The notes under the pieces were generated by a model, which saw nothing but the letters and a program-made list of their open reading frames with translations, did not search any database and was not told the DNA's origin. 64,000 bases of DNA. It comes from Janthinobacterium sp. 17J80-10. GTDB lineage: Bacteria; Pseudomonadota; Gammaproteobacteria; Burkholderiales; Burkholderiaceae_D. Shown piece after piece: positions 19,319 to 27,604 of this stretch. Within the stretch, counting starts at the first letter, position 1; every line of letters begins with the position of its first letter. The position numbers and the translations under genes were made by a program. The DNA is taken from the NCBI RefSeq assembly GCF_004114795.1, contig NZ_CP035311.1:3782001-3846000 (forward strand), read 5' to 3'.

Positions 19319-19330
19319 ATAGTCGCCAAA
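19319..19330 (+). promoter_or_regulatory. Putative GntR operator, copy 3 (gntR promoter)
   Basis: ATAGTCGCCAAA, identical to copy 2 except for the last base. It lies between the gntR -10 box and the start codon, consistent with autoregulation. Confidence 0.55.
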
Positions 19331-19340
19331 ATTGTTCGCG

Positions 19341-19346
19341 AGTATA
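19341..19346 (-). promoter_or_regulatory. -10 box of gntR-aldolase operon
   Basis: Minus-strand TATACT, five of six consensus bases, about 30 bases before the gntR start. No good -35 is seen at the expected distance, so activity may be low or regulated. Confidence 0.4.
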
Positions 19347-19438
19347 GCAGATTTTTTGCACTAAGAATGCCCATCCAGATGGCATCTTTTATGCTTTCCC
19401 TTTACACAGCCAGCACTTCCTTCCCTATTATTTTTTTG

Positions 19439-19467
19439 TTGACATTGATTTGGATAGCATCTAATAT
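19439..19467 (+). promoter_or_regulatory. Promoter of the amidase-TonB-eut gene run
   Basis: TTGACA (19439-19444), a 17-base spacer and TAATAT (19462-19467). The consensus -35 and ideal spacing make this the clearest promoter in the locus. Two operator copies in tandem start inside the -10. Confidence 0.7.
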
Positions 19468-19489
19468 TGTAGCCAATTTAGTAGCCAAT
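19466..19489 (+). promoter_or_regulatory. Tandem putative GntR operators, copies 4 and 5
   Basis: ATTGTAGCCAAT (19466-19477) is followed with no gap by TTAGTAGCCAAT (19478-19489). Copy 4 is itself an inverted repeat, ATTG-N4-CAAT, the symmetry expected for a dimeric GntR protein. They cover the end of the -10 and the predicted start site. Confidence 0.65.
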
Positions 19490-19529
19490 ATTTCCCAGCG
19501 ATTTCAGCCGGGAGCAAGAAAGGATCTGT

Positions 19530-20363
19530 ATGCTGAAGGTCGGCCTCCTACAAACTTGCGCGACACCCGACGTGCACGCAAACCGGGCCCGTGTCGTTGC
19601 GCAAATCCGCCAGGCGAGCGCCCTGGGGGCCGACTTGATCGCCATGCCGGAAGCGGTGGATTTCCTGCATCCGGACCCGCGCGAGTTCGCGCGCTATGCC
19701 CAGCCCATGGCGGCGCACGAATTCCTGGCATTGCTGCAATCTACCGCCAGTGAATTGCGCGTGTGGCTGCTGGCGGGGTCGCTTACGACCCGCAATGACC
19801 TCGGCCAGCCGGTCAATCGCACGATCCTGATCGCGCCGGATGGCAAGGTCAGCGCCTGGTACGACAAGATCCATCTGTTCGATGCGGCGGCGACCAAAAA
19901 CGCCGTTCTTGAATCCAGCATTTTTTCGCGCGGCAAGACCGGCGTGGTCGCCACCATCGGCGAGGTCGCGCTGGGCCTGAGCATTTGCTACGACGTCCGC
20001 TTTCCTTATCTGTACCGCGCCTTGGCGTTGCATGGCGCCAATGTCATGTGCGTTCCGGCGGCCTTCATGAAGGTGACCGGGGAAGCCCACTGGCATGCCC
20101 TGCTGCGTGCGCGCGCCATCGAAACCGGCAGCTACGTGATCGCGCCGGCGCAATACGGCAGTCCTCATGACGGCCGCGAAAGCTACGGCCGCTCGCTTGT
20201 GGTCAATCCGTGGGGAGAAGTCGTCGCAGAGGCGGGAGGCGATGCGCAAGTCATCACCGCTGACATTGATCTTGCGCTCGTCGCCGAAGCGCGCCGGCGC
20301 ATTCCGAGCCTCGTTCAAACGAAGGACTTTGATGTTATTAAAATTCGAGCAAGCCATGACTAA
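19530..20363 (+). CDS. Carbon-nitrogen hydrolase (nitrilase superfamily amidase, Nit2-like)
   Basis: The 277-residue cytoplasmic enzyme carries the complete nitrilase triad: Glu41 (MPEAVDF), Lys113 (WYDKIHLFD) and Cys153 (SICYDVRFP). This family hydrolyses amides, often omega-amides or N-acyl linkages, rather than true nitriles; Nit2 proteins cleave omega-amides of keto acids. AAGGA precedes ATG 19530. First gene downstream of the operator-bearing promoter, overlapping the next hydrolase gene, so the two probably act in sequence. In context it is a candidate for cutting an amide bond of the imported compound. Confidence 0.88.
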   Translation: MLKVGLLQTCATPDVHANRARVVAQIRQASALGADLIAMPEAVDFLHPDPREFARYAQPMAAHEFLALLQSTASELRVWLLAGSLTTRNDLGQPVNRTILIAPDGKVSAWYDKIHLFDAAATKNAVLESSIFSRGKTGVVATIGEVALGLSICYDVRFPYLYRALALHGANVMCVPAAFMKVTGEAHWHALLRARAIETGSYVIAPAQYGSPHDGRESYGRSLVVNPWGEVVAEAGGDAQVITADIDLALVAEARRRIPSLVQTKDFDVIKIRASHD

Positions 20364-21258
20364 GTATCCAATCAGCCAGGTCGCGACAAAAGATCTCACC
20401 CTTTCCAGCGGATTCACCGTCAAGACCTACAAGGCCGAACCGTCCGTGCCGGACAGCGGCAAGGTTCTCGTTCTCCTTAATGGCGGTCCGGGCCTTCCCT
20501 GCGAATACCTGCTGGCGCCGCATCTGCGCCTGCTCGAGCATGGCTGGACCGTCATCTCGTACGACCAGTTGGGGTGCGGCCAGTCCGATCGTCCCAAGGA
20601 CGACAGCCTCTGGACACTCGAACGCTATGTGAGCGAGCTCGAGGAGATCGTCGCATTGCTGGGCCTCGATCGCTACTGCCTGCTGGGGCATTCCTGGGGA
20701 ACCTGGCTGGGCACCGAATTTTCATTGCGCAATCAGCGCGCCATCCGCAAGCTGATCCTTGCCGACGGCGCATGCGACATTCCCCACCTGGTTTCGGAAT
20801 TGAACCGGCTGCGCTACGCCCTCGGTAACGATACGGTGCAGATGATGCTGCGGCATGAGGCGCAAGGCACCCTGGATCACGAGGAATACCGGGCTGCCAT
20901 CACGATCCTGAATTACCGGCATGTCTGCCGCCTGCCCGTGTGGCCCGAGCCGCTGGTGCGCTCCATCGCCGCCTGGAACATGGATCCTTACGTTGCGATG
21001 CAGGGGCCCAACGAATTCACTTATACCGGCAACATGCGCGCGTGGAACCGCATTCCCGCGATGTCCCGGCTGCAGCTTCCCTGTCTGGTGATCTCGGGCG
21101 AATTCGATGAATTGCCGCCCTCGTGCAGCTACCTCATCCATAACGCATTACCGGACTCGCGGCTGCATATTTTCCCTGGCTGCTCGCACATGCCGTTTTA
21201 TGAAGACCCCGACGCCTATTTCACACGCCTGTTGGATTTCTTGAATCTGGATAAATAA
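20332..21258 (+). CDS. Alpha/beta hydrolase, proline iminopeptidase-like (S33)
   Basis: About 308 residues. The HGGPG-type oxyanion motif appears as NGGPG, the nucleophile as GHSWGTW, followed by acid Asp in SGEFDELPP and His in PGCSHMP, as in proline iminopeptidases and related amidases/tricorn factors. These enzymes release N-terminal residues with a five-membered ring. The start at 20332 overlaps the amidase gene by 32 bases and has GAAGGA close upstream; ATG 20356 is a fallback. It has no signal peptide. Tight coupling with the nitrilase-type amidase suggests paired hydrolysis of one substrate. Confidence 0.85.
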   Translation: MLLKFEQAMTKYPISQVATKDLTLSSGFTVKTYKAEPSVPDSGKVLVLLNGGPGLPCEYLLAPHLRLLEHGWTVISYDQLGCGQSDRPKDDSLWTLERYVSELEEIVALLGLDRYCLLGHSWGTWLGTEFSLRNQRAIRKLILADGACDIPHLVSELNRLRYALGNDTVQMMLRHEAQGTLDHEEYRAAITILNYRHVCRLPVWPEPLVRSIAAWNMDPYVAMQGPNEFTYTGNMRAWNRIPAMSRLQLPCLVISGEFDELPPSCSYLIHNALPDSRLHIFPGCSHMPFYEDPDAYFTRLLDFLNLDK

Positions 21259-21349
21259 ATACCGGCCACATGCTGGATCGGCATGCACGGCCCCAACTTG
21301 GCTGACTGGCGATTCGGCCGGCATGCCGACGGTATAGGAGGAAGCAAAC
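21259..21349 (+). repeat. Inverted repeats in the leader of tonB
   Basis: ATACCG at 21259-21264 pairs with CGGTAT at 21330-21335, and GGCATGC-type palindromes lie inside. They could fold into a leader hairpin ending just before the AGGAGG ribosome site. There is no T-run, so it is not an obvious terminator. Confidence 0.35.
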
Positions 21350-22006
21350 ATGAATTTTTCGCAGAACGATGAGCGCAGCGCGGCCAAGAAATTGGGCGGG
21401 ATAGGGCTGGTCATCGCTTTTCATATCCTGATCGCCTATGCCTTGCTGACCGGGCTGGCGCGCAAGGTGGTGGATGTCCTCAAGGAACCGGTTGACGTCC
21501 ATTATATTGAGGAAGTCAAGCCGACACCGCCGCCGCCTCCGCCGCCGGAGCGGCAGGTCCAGCCGCCTCCTCCGAAGACTGCTGCGCCGCCGCCGCCCTT
21601 CGTGCCGCCGCCCGAAGTGCAAGTCGCGCAACCACAACAGCAGAACGCGATTGCCGCCGTTTCCAACGCCAAGCCTGACAATCCCGTGATGCCGTCGCCC
21701 AGGACCGAAACGGCTCCCCCTGGCCCCGCAGTTGTCGCTGCCGTGGTCGACTTCAACAGCTGCGCCAAGCCGGAATACCCGGCGAAATCGCAGCGCAATG
21801 AAGAGCAGGGCACGGTCGTGCTGCAGTTCCTGATCGGCGTCGATGGGCAGGTCGCCGATTCGAAGGTCGAAAAAAGCAGCGGTTCGCGCGATCTCGACAA
21901 GGCTGCGCGCTCGGCGCTGAGCCTGTGCAAGTTCAAGCCTGGATTGGTGGACGGGAAACCGCAGCCATCATGGACCAAGGTGCAGTATGTCTGGAAGCTG
22001 GAATAA
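21350..22006 (+). CDS. tonB: TonB energy-transducing protein
   Basis: The 218-residue protein has one N-terminal membrane anchor (about residues 18-37), a proline-rich periplasmic spacer (residues about 58-115, PPPPPPPERQVQPPPP) and a C-terminal TonB domain (about 130-218, YPAKSQRNEEQGTVVLQFLIGVDGQV). It carries the proton-motive energy from ExbBD to outer-membrane receptors. A strong AGGAGG ribosome site lies before the ATG. It is placed inside the uptake locus, so it is probably dedicated to the receptor at 10496. Confidence 0.94.
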   Translation: MNFSQNDERSAAKKLGGIGLVIAFHILIAYALLTGLARKVVDVLKEPVDVHYIEEVKPTPPPPPPPERQVQPPPPKTAAPPPPFVPPPEVQVAQPQQQNAIAAVSNAKPDNPVMPSPRTETAPPGPAVVAAVVDFNSCAKPEYPAKSQRNEEQGTVVLQFLIGVDGQVADSKVEKSSGSRDLDKAARSALSLCKFKPGLVDGKPQPSWTKVQYVWKLE

Positions 22007-22076
22007 GGAATCCGCGACCGCAACCCCATTGCAGTGAATGCCGTCAATTTACATCGTCAATCATAGAAAGCCTGTC

Positions 22077-22970
22077 ATGAAAATCCGTTCTCGCTTATCG
22101 GCCCTTGTTGCCATAGTCACGTTCACCATGATCGCAGCCACCCTGACTGCCCCGCATGCATTCGCCGAGGAGGCGATGCCGGCTGCTGCATCCAGCCTGC
22201 CCGCGCCGGCGCAAGAATCGACGCCGGCAGCCGCGCCTGCCGCTGCCCCGGCCGCCGACACCGTCGCCGTCGATAACCCTTATGGCCTGGACGCCCTCTG
22301 GAATGCCGGCGACTTCGTCGCCAAGGGCACCCTGATCATCCTGGTGCTGATGTCGATGGGATCGTGGTACATCATCATCACAAAACTGATCGACCAGATG
22401 CGCATCGGCCGCCAGGCGGCGGACGCGCGCGAAAAATTCTGGAAGGCGCCCTCGCTGCAGGGCGGCATCGGCGCCCTGGCGTCCGGCAGCCCGTTCCGCT
22501 TCATCGCCGAAAGCGGCGTCAAGGCCAGCGAGCACCACGATGGCGCGCTGCTGGAACAGATCGACCTGAACACGTGGGTCACCATGTCGGTGCAGCGCAC
22601 GGTCGAAAAAGTCCAGAGCCGTCTCCAGGATGGCCTGGCCTTCCTCGCCACGGTCGGATCGACCGCGCCGTTCGTCGGCCTGTTCGGCACCGTGTGGGGC
22701 ATTTACCATGCCCTGACAGCGATCGGCGTCGCCGGACAGGCATCGATCGACAAGGTGGCCGGCCCGGTGGGCGAAGCCCTGATCATGACCGCGATCGGTC
22801 TCGCGGTGGCGGTGCCTGCGGTGCTGGGTTATAACTGGCTGGTACGCCGCAACAAGGCCGCGATGGAAGATGTTCGCTCGTTCTCCGCTGACCTGCACAT
22901 GGTCCTGCTCTCCGGCGTGATGTCTACCCGCCAGTCCGCCCAGGTCCAGAGCGCCAAGAAGATTGCCTGA
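22077..22970 (+). CDS. exbB: ExbB proton-channel protein (MotA/TolQ/ExbB)
   Basis: The 297-residue protein begins with a signal-like segment and an Ala/Pro-rich stretch (residues about 30-60), then three membrane helices. The conserved region around FLATVGSTAPFVGLFGTVWGIYHAL and AVAVPAVLGYNWL is diagnostic for the MotA/TolQ/ExbB family. An extended N-terminal domain ahead of the first helix is the long-ExbB form. ATG 22077 starts the signal segment. Works with the two ExbD proteins and TonB in the inner membrane. Confidence 0.93.
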   Translation: MKIRSRLSALVAIVTFTMIAATLTAPHAFAEEAMPAAASSLPAPAQESTPAAAPAAAPAADTVAVDNPYGLDALWNAGDFVAKGTLIILVLMSMGSWYIIITKLIDQMRIGRQAADAREKFWKAPSLQGGIGALASGSPFRFIAESGVKASEHHDGALLEQIDLNTWVTMSVQRTVEKVQSRLQDGLAFLATVGSTAPFVGLFGTVWGIYHALTAIGVAGQASIDKVAGPVGEALIMTAIGLAVAVPAVLGYNWLVRRNKAAMEDVRSFSADLHMVLLSGVMSTRQSAQVQSAKKIA

Positions 22971-22972
22971 TC

Positions 22973-23404
22973 ATGGCTATGTCATTGGGCTCCCCCGACG
23001 GGGATGATGATGAAGTGATCGGCGCGATCAATACCACGCCGCTGGTCGACGTGATGCTGGTGCTCCTGATCATTTTCCTGATCACGATTCCGGTGGTGAC
23101 GCATACCGTGCCGGTGAAGCTGCCGAACGAAGCGAACCAGGCGTACAAGACCAAGCCGGAAAACATCAATATCGCCGTCAACAGGAAGGGCGAGGCATTC
23201 TGGAACGAGGAGTTCATGCCGAACGAGGCGGCGCTGCTGAACCGTCTCAAGAGTGCGGCAGTGCTGGTGCCGCAGCCGGAAGTGCATATCCGCGGCGACC
23301 AGGATGCGCGCTATGAGTTTGTCGGCAAGGTGATCCTGGCGGCGCAGCGCGCCGGCATCGCCAAGGTCGGCTTCGTGACCGAGCCGCCTGCGCGCGGCGG
23401 CTGA
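22973..23404 (+). CDS. exbD: ExbD biopolymer transport protein, copy 1
   Basis: The 143-residue protein has one membrane helix (INTTPLVDVMLVLLIIFLITIPV) containing the Asp essential for proton use, and a periplasmic C-terminal domain. It starts 2 bases after the exbB stop. First of two paralogous exbD genes in this cluster. Confidence 0.93.
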   Translation: MAMSLGSPDGDDDEVIGAINTTPLVDVMLVLLIIFLITIPVVTHTVPVKLPNEANQAYKTKPENINIAVNRKGEAFWNEEFMPNEAALLNRLKSAAVLVPQPEVHIRGDQDARYEFVGKVILAAQRAGIAKVGFVTEPPARGG

Positions 23405-23473
23405 TCGCGGCTGATCGATTGCCAGCGAATGAACTTATTTTCGAACAACCAGTTCACACACAAGGAGTAAGCC

Positions 23474-23905
23474 ATGGGCATGAATGTCGGGTCAGGCAGC
23501 AAGTCCGCCGATCCGGAACCAATGATCGAGATGAACATGACACCGCTGATCGATGTATTGCTGGTGCTGATCATCATGCTGATCATTACGATTCCGATCC
23601 AGAATCACGCGGTCAATCTGAACATGCCTGCGGGCACACCGCCGATGCAGACCACGCAGCCGGAAGTGGTCACGATCGACGTCGCTGCCGACGGCACGAT
23701 AATCTGGAATGGCGAGGTGGTGCCGGACCGCGCGCAGCTCGAAGCCAGGCTGCAAGGCCTGGCGGCGATGCCGGACCAGCCGGAAGTGCACCTGCGGCCG
23801 AACAAGATGGTGTCATACAAATCGGTGGCCGCGGTAATGGCATCAGCGCAGCGCCTCGGCGTGACCAAGCTTGGCATGGTCGGCAACGAGCAATTTATCA
23901 AGTGA
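23474..23905 (+). CDS. exbD: ExbD biopolymer transport protein, copy 2
   Basis: Also 143 residues, with the membrane Asp in MNMTPLIDVLLVLIIMLII. It differs widely from copy 1 outside the helix, so it is an old duplication, not a recent one. TonB-ExbB-ExbD-ExbD arrangements occur in plant-associated proteobacteria (Xanthomonas has a second ExbD); the second copy is often dispensable for iron but needed for particular substrates. Confidence 0.92.
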   Translation: MGMNVGSGSKSADPEPMIEMNMTPLIDVLLVLIIMLIITIPIQNHAVNLNMPAGTPPMQTTQPEVVTIDVAADGTIIWNGEVVPDRAQLEARLQGLAAMPDQPEVHLRPNKMVSYKSVAAVMASAQRLGVTKLGMVGNEQFIK

Positions 23906-23920
23906 TTGAGAGAATCCCCG

Positions 23921-25165
23921 ATGTCCCGGTTTCAGTTTGCACGTGCCGGCCTGCTGCTGGCCGCCCTGGGCTTGAACGCCGCACCCGTCCTGAGCGGCGC
24001 CGGAACGGCCCATGCCGCCAGCCAGGAACAGGCGCAGGCAGTGCGCGCCGAAGTCGGCAAGCCGCTCCAGGCCGCGGCCGAACTCGTCAAGGCGAAGAAG
24101 TACGCCGAAGCGCTGGCCAAACTGCAGGAAGCCGACGCCGTCACCGGCAAGACGGCCTATGAAACATTCGTCCTCGATCGCATGCGCGGCGCGGCTGCGG
24201 CCGCGGCCGGCGACATCGAACTTGCCGCCGCCGCCTTCGACGCAGCCATCGCCAGCGGCTTCATGTCCGCGACCGAGCAATTGAAGCTGATCGAAGCGAT
24301 GGCCGGCGCGTATTACCGCGCCGCCTCGTATGGCAAGGCAGGCGACTGGGCCCGCCGCTACCTGAGGATCAGCGACAGCGCGGCGGTGCGCGGCCTGCTG
24401 ACCCAGTCGCTGTACCTGCAGGGCGACTATGGCGCCGCCCTCAAGGGCCTGGCAGCAGAATTCGTCGAGGACGAGCAGGCCGGCCGCGCGCCAGTCGAGG
24501 AACGCCTGCGCCTGCTGGCTTCCTGCTATCTGCAGCTCAAGGATGCGGCCGGCTATGCCGGCGCGCTGGAGCGCCTGCTTGCGCATTATCCGAAAAAGGA
24601 ATATTGGGCAGACAGGCTGGCGCGGCTTCAGGCCAGGGCGGATTTCGCCGAGCGCCTGCAACTGGACCTCTACCGATTGCAGCTGGCGACCGACAGCCTG
24701 AACAGCGCAGCCGGCATCACCGACATGGCGCAACTGGCGCTCCAGGCCGGCTATCCGTCCGAGGCGAAGAAGGCGCTGGACACAGGATTCGGCAGCGGCG
24801 CGCTGGGCACGGGCGGCGATGCCGAGCGTCACCGGCGCTTGAGGGACCAGGTGAACAAGCGCGCGGAAGATGACCTCAAGACCATCGGCGCCGGCGATGC
24901 CCAGGCGGAAGCGGCTCCGGGCGGCGCCGGCCTCGTCAATACCGGCTACAACTATGTCGTCAACGGCCGCTTCGACAAGGGTATCGCCATGATGGAGCGC
25001 GGCCTCGCCAAAGGCGGGCTGAAGCGCCCGGAAGACGCCAGGCTCCATTTGGGCCTGGCCTATCTTCTGGCCGGCGACAAGGCCAGGGCATCGCAAGTGC
25101 TGAAATCGGCGCAAGGCGCCGACGGCGTCGCCGACCTGGCCCGCCTGTGGATGCTCGTGCGCTGA
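23921..25165 (+). CDS. Periplasmic TPR-repeat protein of TonB cluster
   Basis: The 414-residue precursor has a signal peptide ending GTAHAA and Ala-rich helical repeats over most of its length. TPR-like units are clear near residues 45-80 (LVKAKKYAEALAKLQEADAV) and 330-400 (NYVVNGRFDKGIAMMERGLAKG; LHLGLAYLLAGDKARASQVL). Such proteins often follow exbD in TonB clusters and probably scaffold the energiser or receptor. The ATG at 23921 with GAGAG upstream is preferred over an in-frame TTG. Exact function unknown. Confidence 0.82.
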   Translation: MSRFQFARAGLLLAALGLNAAPVLSGAGTAHAASQEQAQAVRAEVGKPLQAAAELVKAKKYAEALAKLQEADAVTGKTAYETFVLDRMRGAAAAAAGDIELAAAAFDAAIASGFMSATEQLKLIEAMAGAYYRAASYGKAGDWARRYLRISDSAAVRGLLTQSLYLQGDYGAALKGLAAEFVEDEQAGRAPVEERLRLLASCYLQLKDAAGYAGALERLLAHYPKKEYWADRLARLQARADFAERLQLDLYRLQLATDSLNSAAGITDMAQLALQAGYPSEAKKALDTGFGSGALGTGGDAERHRRLRDQVNKRAEDDLKTIGAGDAQAEAAPGGAGLVNTGYNYVVNGRFDKGIAMMERGLAKGGLKRPEDARLHLGLAYLLAGDKARASQVLKSAQGADGVADLARLWMLVR

Positions 25166-25176
25166 CTTGCCGACAG

Positions 25177-25205
25177 CCGGATGCCGGATGCCGGATGCCG
25201 GACAT
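25177..25205 (+). repeat. Short tandem repeat CCGGATG
   Basis: Three perfect head-to-tail CCGGATG units (25177-25197) and a degenerate fourth lie between the TPR gene and eutB. Probably replication slippage in a 70-base spacer; could vary between strains. Confidence 0.7.
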
Positions 25206-25235
25206 GCTTCCCGTTAGGTAAAAGGACAAGACACG

Positions 25236-26627
25236 ATGAACCGAATCGCACACATGGTCGGAAGTAAAACCTATACGTTCCGCGACTTGCGCGACTTGAT
25301 GGCGAAGGCAACACCGGCCCGCTCGGGAGATTACCTGGCCGGCGTCGCGGCCGAAAACGCGGAACAGCGCGTGGCGGCGCAGATGGCCCTCGCCGAACTT
25401 CCCTTAAGCGTCTTTCTCGACGAAATGCTGGTGCCGTACGAAACCGACGAAGTCACGCGCCTGATCGTCGATGGCCACGATGCTGCCGCATTCGCCCCGG
25501 TCAAGCATCTGACCGTGGGAGATTTTCGCAACTGGCTGCTGAGCGATGCGGCGGACGCGGCGAGCCTGGCCGCGCTCGCCCCTGGCGTCACCCCGGAAAT
25601 GGCGGCGGCCGTGTCCAAGATCATGCGGATCCAGGACCTGATCCTGGTGGCAAAAAAGTGCCGCGTCATCACCCGTTTCCGCAACACGATCGGCCTGCAG
25701 AACCGCCTGTCGACGCGGCTGCAGCCGAACCATCCGACCGACGATGCCGGCGGCATCGCGGCAAGCGTGCTGGACGGCCTGCTTTACGGCAGCGGCGATG
25801 CCGTCATCGGCATCAATCCCGCCACCGACAACGTGCCGCAGGTGATCAAGATCGTCTCCATGCTGGACGAAATCATCCGTCGTTACGCCATACCCACCCA
25901 GTCATGCGTGCTCACCCACGTCACCAACACCATTGCCGCAATCGAGCGCGGCGCGCCGGTGGACCTGGTGTTCCAGTCGATCGCCGGAACGGAGGCGGCC
26001 AACGCCAGCTTCGGCATCAACCTGAACCTGCTTGCCGAAGCGCGCGACGCTGCCCTCTCGCTGGGGCGCGGGACCGTCGGCAACAACGTGATGTATTTCG
26101 AAACCGGCCAGGGCAGCGCCCTGTCGGCCAACGCCAACCACGGGATCGACCAGCAGACATGCGAAGCGCGCGCCTACGCGGTGGCCCGCAAGTTCGAGCC
26201 GCTTCTGGTGAACACCGTGGTCGGCTTCATCGGCCCCGAATATCTCTATGACGGCAGGCAGATCATCCGGGCAGGGCTGGAAGACCACTTCTGCGCCAAA
26301 CTGCTGGGACTGCCGATGGGCTGCGATGTGTGCTACACCAATCATGCGGAAGCCGACCAGAACGACATGGATATCCTGCTGACGCTGCTGGCGGCGGCGG
26401 GTTGCAACTTCATCATGGGCATCCCTGGCTCGGACGACATCATGCTGAATTACCAGACCACCTCGTTCCACGACGCCCTTTACGCGCGCCAGGTGCTCGG
26501 CTTGATGCCGGCGCCGGAATTCGAGGCATGGCTCAGGCAAATGGGCATCTTCGCCGGCGACGACGGCGCAAGGCTCGGCGACGGCGTGCCCGCGGTCTTC
26601 GAGAAGGCATTTCTGCGACTGGCGTGA
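25236..26627 (+). CDS. eutB: Ethanolamine ammonia-lyase, large subunit
   Basis: The 463-residue subunit, full length for EutB, binds substrate in an adenosylcobalamin-dependent enzyme that splits ethanolamine to acetaldehyde and ammonia. Characteristic sequences include the N-terminal [30 protein letters not shown], and the [22 protein letters not shown] region. It lies 70 bases after the TonB-linked TPR gene and overlaps a possible alternative start of eutC. There is no microcompartment, transporter or EutR gene nearby, unlike classical eut operons, so ethanolamine here probably arises inside the cell from a larger molecule. Confidence 0.96.
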   Translation: MNRIAHMVGSKTYTFRDLRDLMAKATPARSGDYLAGVAAENAEQRVAAQMALAELPLSVFLDEMLVPYETDEVTRLIVDGHDAAAFAPVKHLTVGDFRNWLLSDAADAASLAALAPGVTPEMAAAVSKIMRIQDLILVAKKCRVITRFRNTIGLQNRLSTRLQPNHPTDDAGGIAASVLDGLLYGSGDAVIGINPATDNVPQVIKIVSMLDEIIRRYAIPTQSCVLTHVTNTIAAIERGAPVDLVFQSIAGTEAANASFGINLNLLAEARDAALSLGRGTVGNNVMYFETGQGSALSANANHGIDQQTCEARAYAVARKFEPLLVNTVVGFIGPEYLYDGRQIIRAGLEDHFCAKLLGLPMGCDVCYTNHAEADQNDMDILLTLLAAAGCNFIMGIPGSDDIMLNYQTTSFHDALYARQVLGLMPAPEFEAWLRQMGIFAGDDGARLGDGVPAVFEKAFLRLA

Positions 26628-26665
26628 TGCGCAATTTTGAGCTCAAGGAAAAGGAGTGCCCCGCG

Positions 26666-27487
26666 ATGACAACCCCGGTTACCAATAATCCCTGGCATTC
26701 CTTGCGCCGCCACACGGCAGCCAGGATCGCTCTCGGACGCGCAGGCGTGAGCCTGCCGACCGCCCCCCAACTCGAGTTCCAGCTGGCGCACGCCAGGGCG
26801 CGCGACGCCGTTCATCTCGGACTCGACGTGAATGCGCTGGCTTCCGCCCTGTCGCAGCCGCTCGCGCAGGACGGCACGGGCCTGCCGTGCCTCGCGTTGA
26901 GCAGCTCCGCGCCTACGCGCAACGTATATCTGCAACGCCCCGACCTGGGACGCAGGCTCTCGCCGGAATCCCGGGCGGCGCTCGAGGCCCTGGAAACGGC
27001 GCCGGGCGCAAGCGGCTACGACGTCGCCTTTGTGGTCGCCGACGGCCTGTCCGCGGTTGCGATCGAGCGCAACGCCAGGCCGTTCCTGCGCGAGGTGATC
27101 GGCTGGCTGGCGCCCGAAGACTGGTCGATCGCGCCGATCAGCATCGTCACCCAGGGCCGCGTCGCGATCGGCGACGAGGTCGGGGAGTTGCTCGGCGCGA
27201 AAGCGGTGGCGGTGCTGATCGGAGAGCGGCCCGGACTGAGCTCGCCCGACAGCATGGGGCTGTATCTGACCTGGGCTCCCCGCACGGGCCTGACCGACGA
27301 GAGCCGCAACTGCATCTCCAACGTCAGGCCGGCCGGCCTGACTTATCCGGACGCGGCCCTCAAGCTGCATTACCTGCTATCCGAAGCGCGCCGGCGCCAG
27401 CTTTCCGGGGTCGAACTGAAGGACGAAACTGTGCCCGCCGAAACGCAAGTGAAGCAGGCGCGGCCCAACTTCCTGCTGGAGGAATGA
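26666..27487 (+). CDS. eutC: Ethanolamine ammonia-lyase, small subunit
   Basis: The 273-residue subunit completes the EutBC enzyme and helps to hold the cobalamin. Family regions are [46 protein letters not shown] and the terminal [17 protein letters not shown] 26666 is chosen because AAGGAG sits 9 bases upstream; an earlier ATG at 26627 overlaps the eutB stop and would add 13 residues. The cofactor could be supplied by the adenosyltransferase at 427-978. Confidence 0.96.
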   Translation: MTTPVTNNPWHSLRRHTAARIALGRAGVSLPTAPQLEFQLAHARARDAVHLGLDVNALASALSQPLAQDGTGLPCLALSSSAPTRNVYLQRPDLGRRLSPESRAALEALETAPGASGYDVAFVVADGLSAVAIERNARPFLREVIGWLAPEDWSIAPISIVTQGRVAIGDEVGELLGAKAVAVLIGERPGLSSPDSMGLYLTWAPRTGLTDESRNCISNVRPAGLTYPDAALKLHYLLSEARRRQLSGVELKDETVPAETQVKQARPNFLLEE

Positions 27488-27604
27488 TGGCCGCCCGGAT
27501 GGTCGCCAGACGGCAAATGCGCCGTCAATACCCGAAGCGAAGCGCACCGGGAATCGATTATTAGCCCGCATATTCACGAACTTCATTTATCCGTAAAGTC
27601 AGCA

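Noticed and set aside
27499-27510. Sixth operator copy before the PepSY gene
   Set aside because: ATGGTCGCCAGA matches only 9 of 12 positions and is in GC-rich DNA without a clear promoter; kept only as a weak note.
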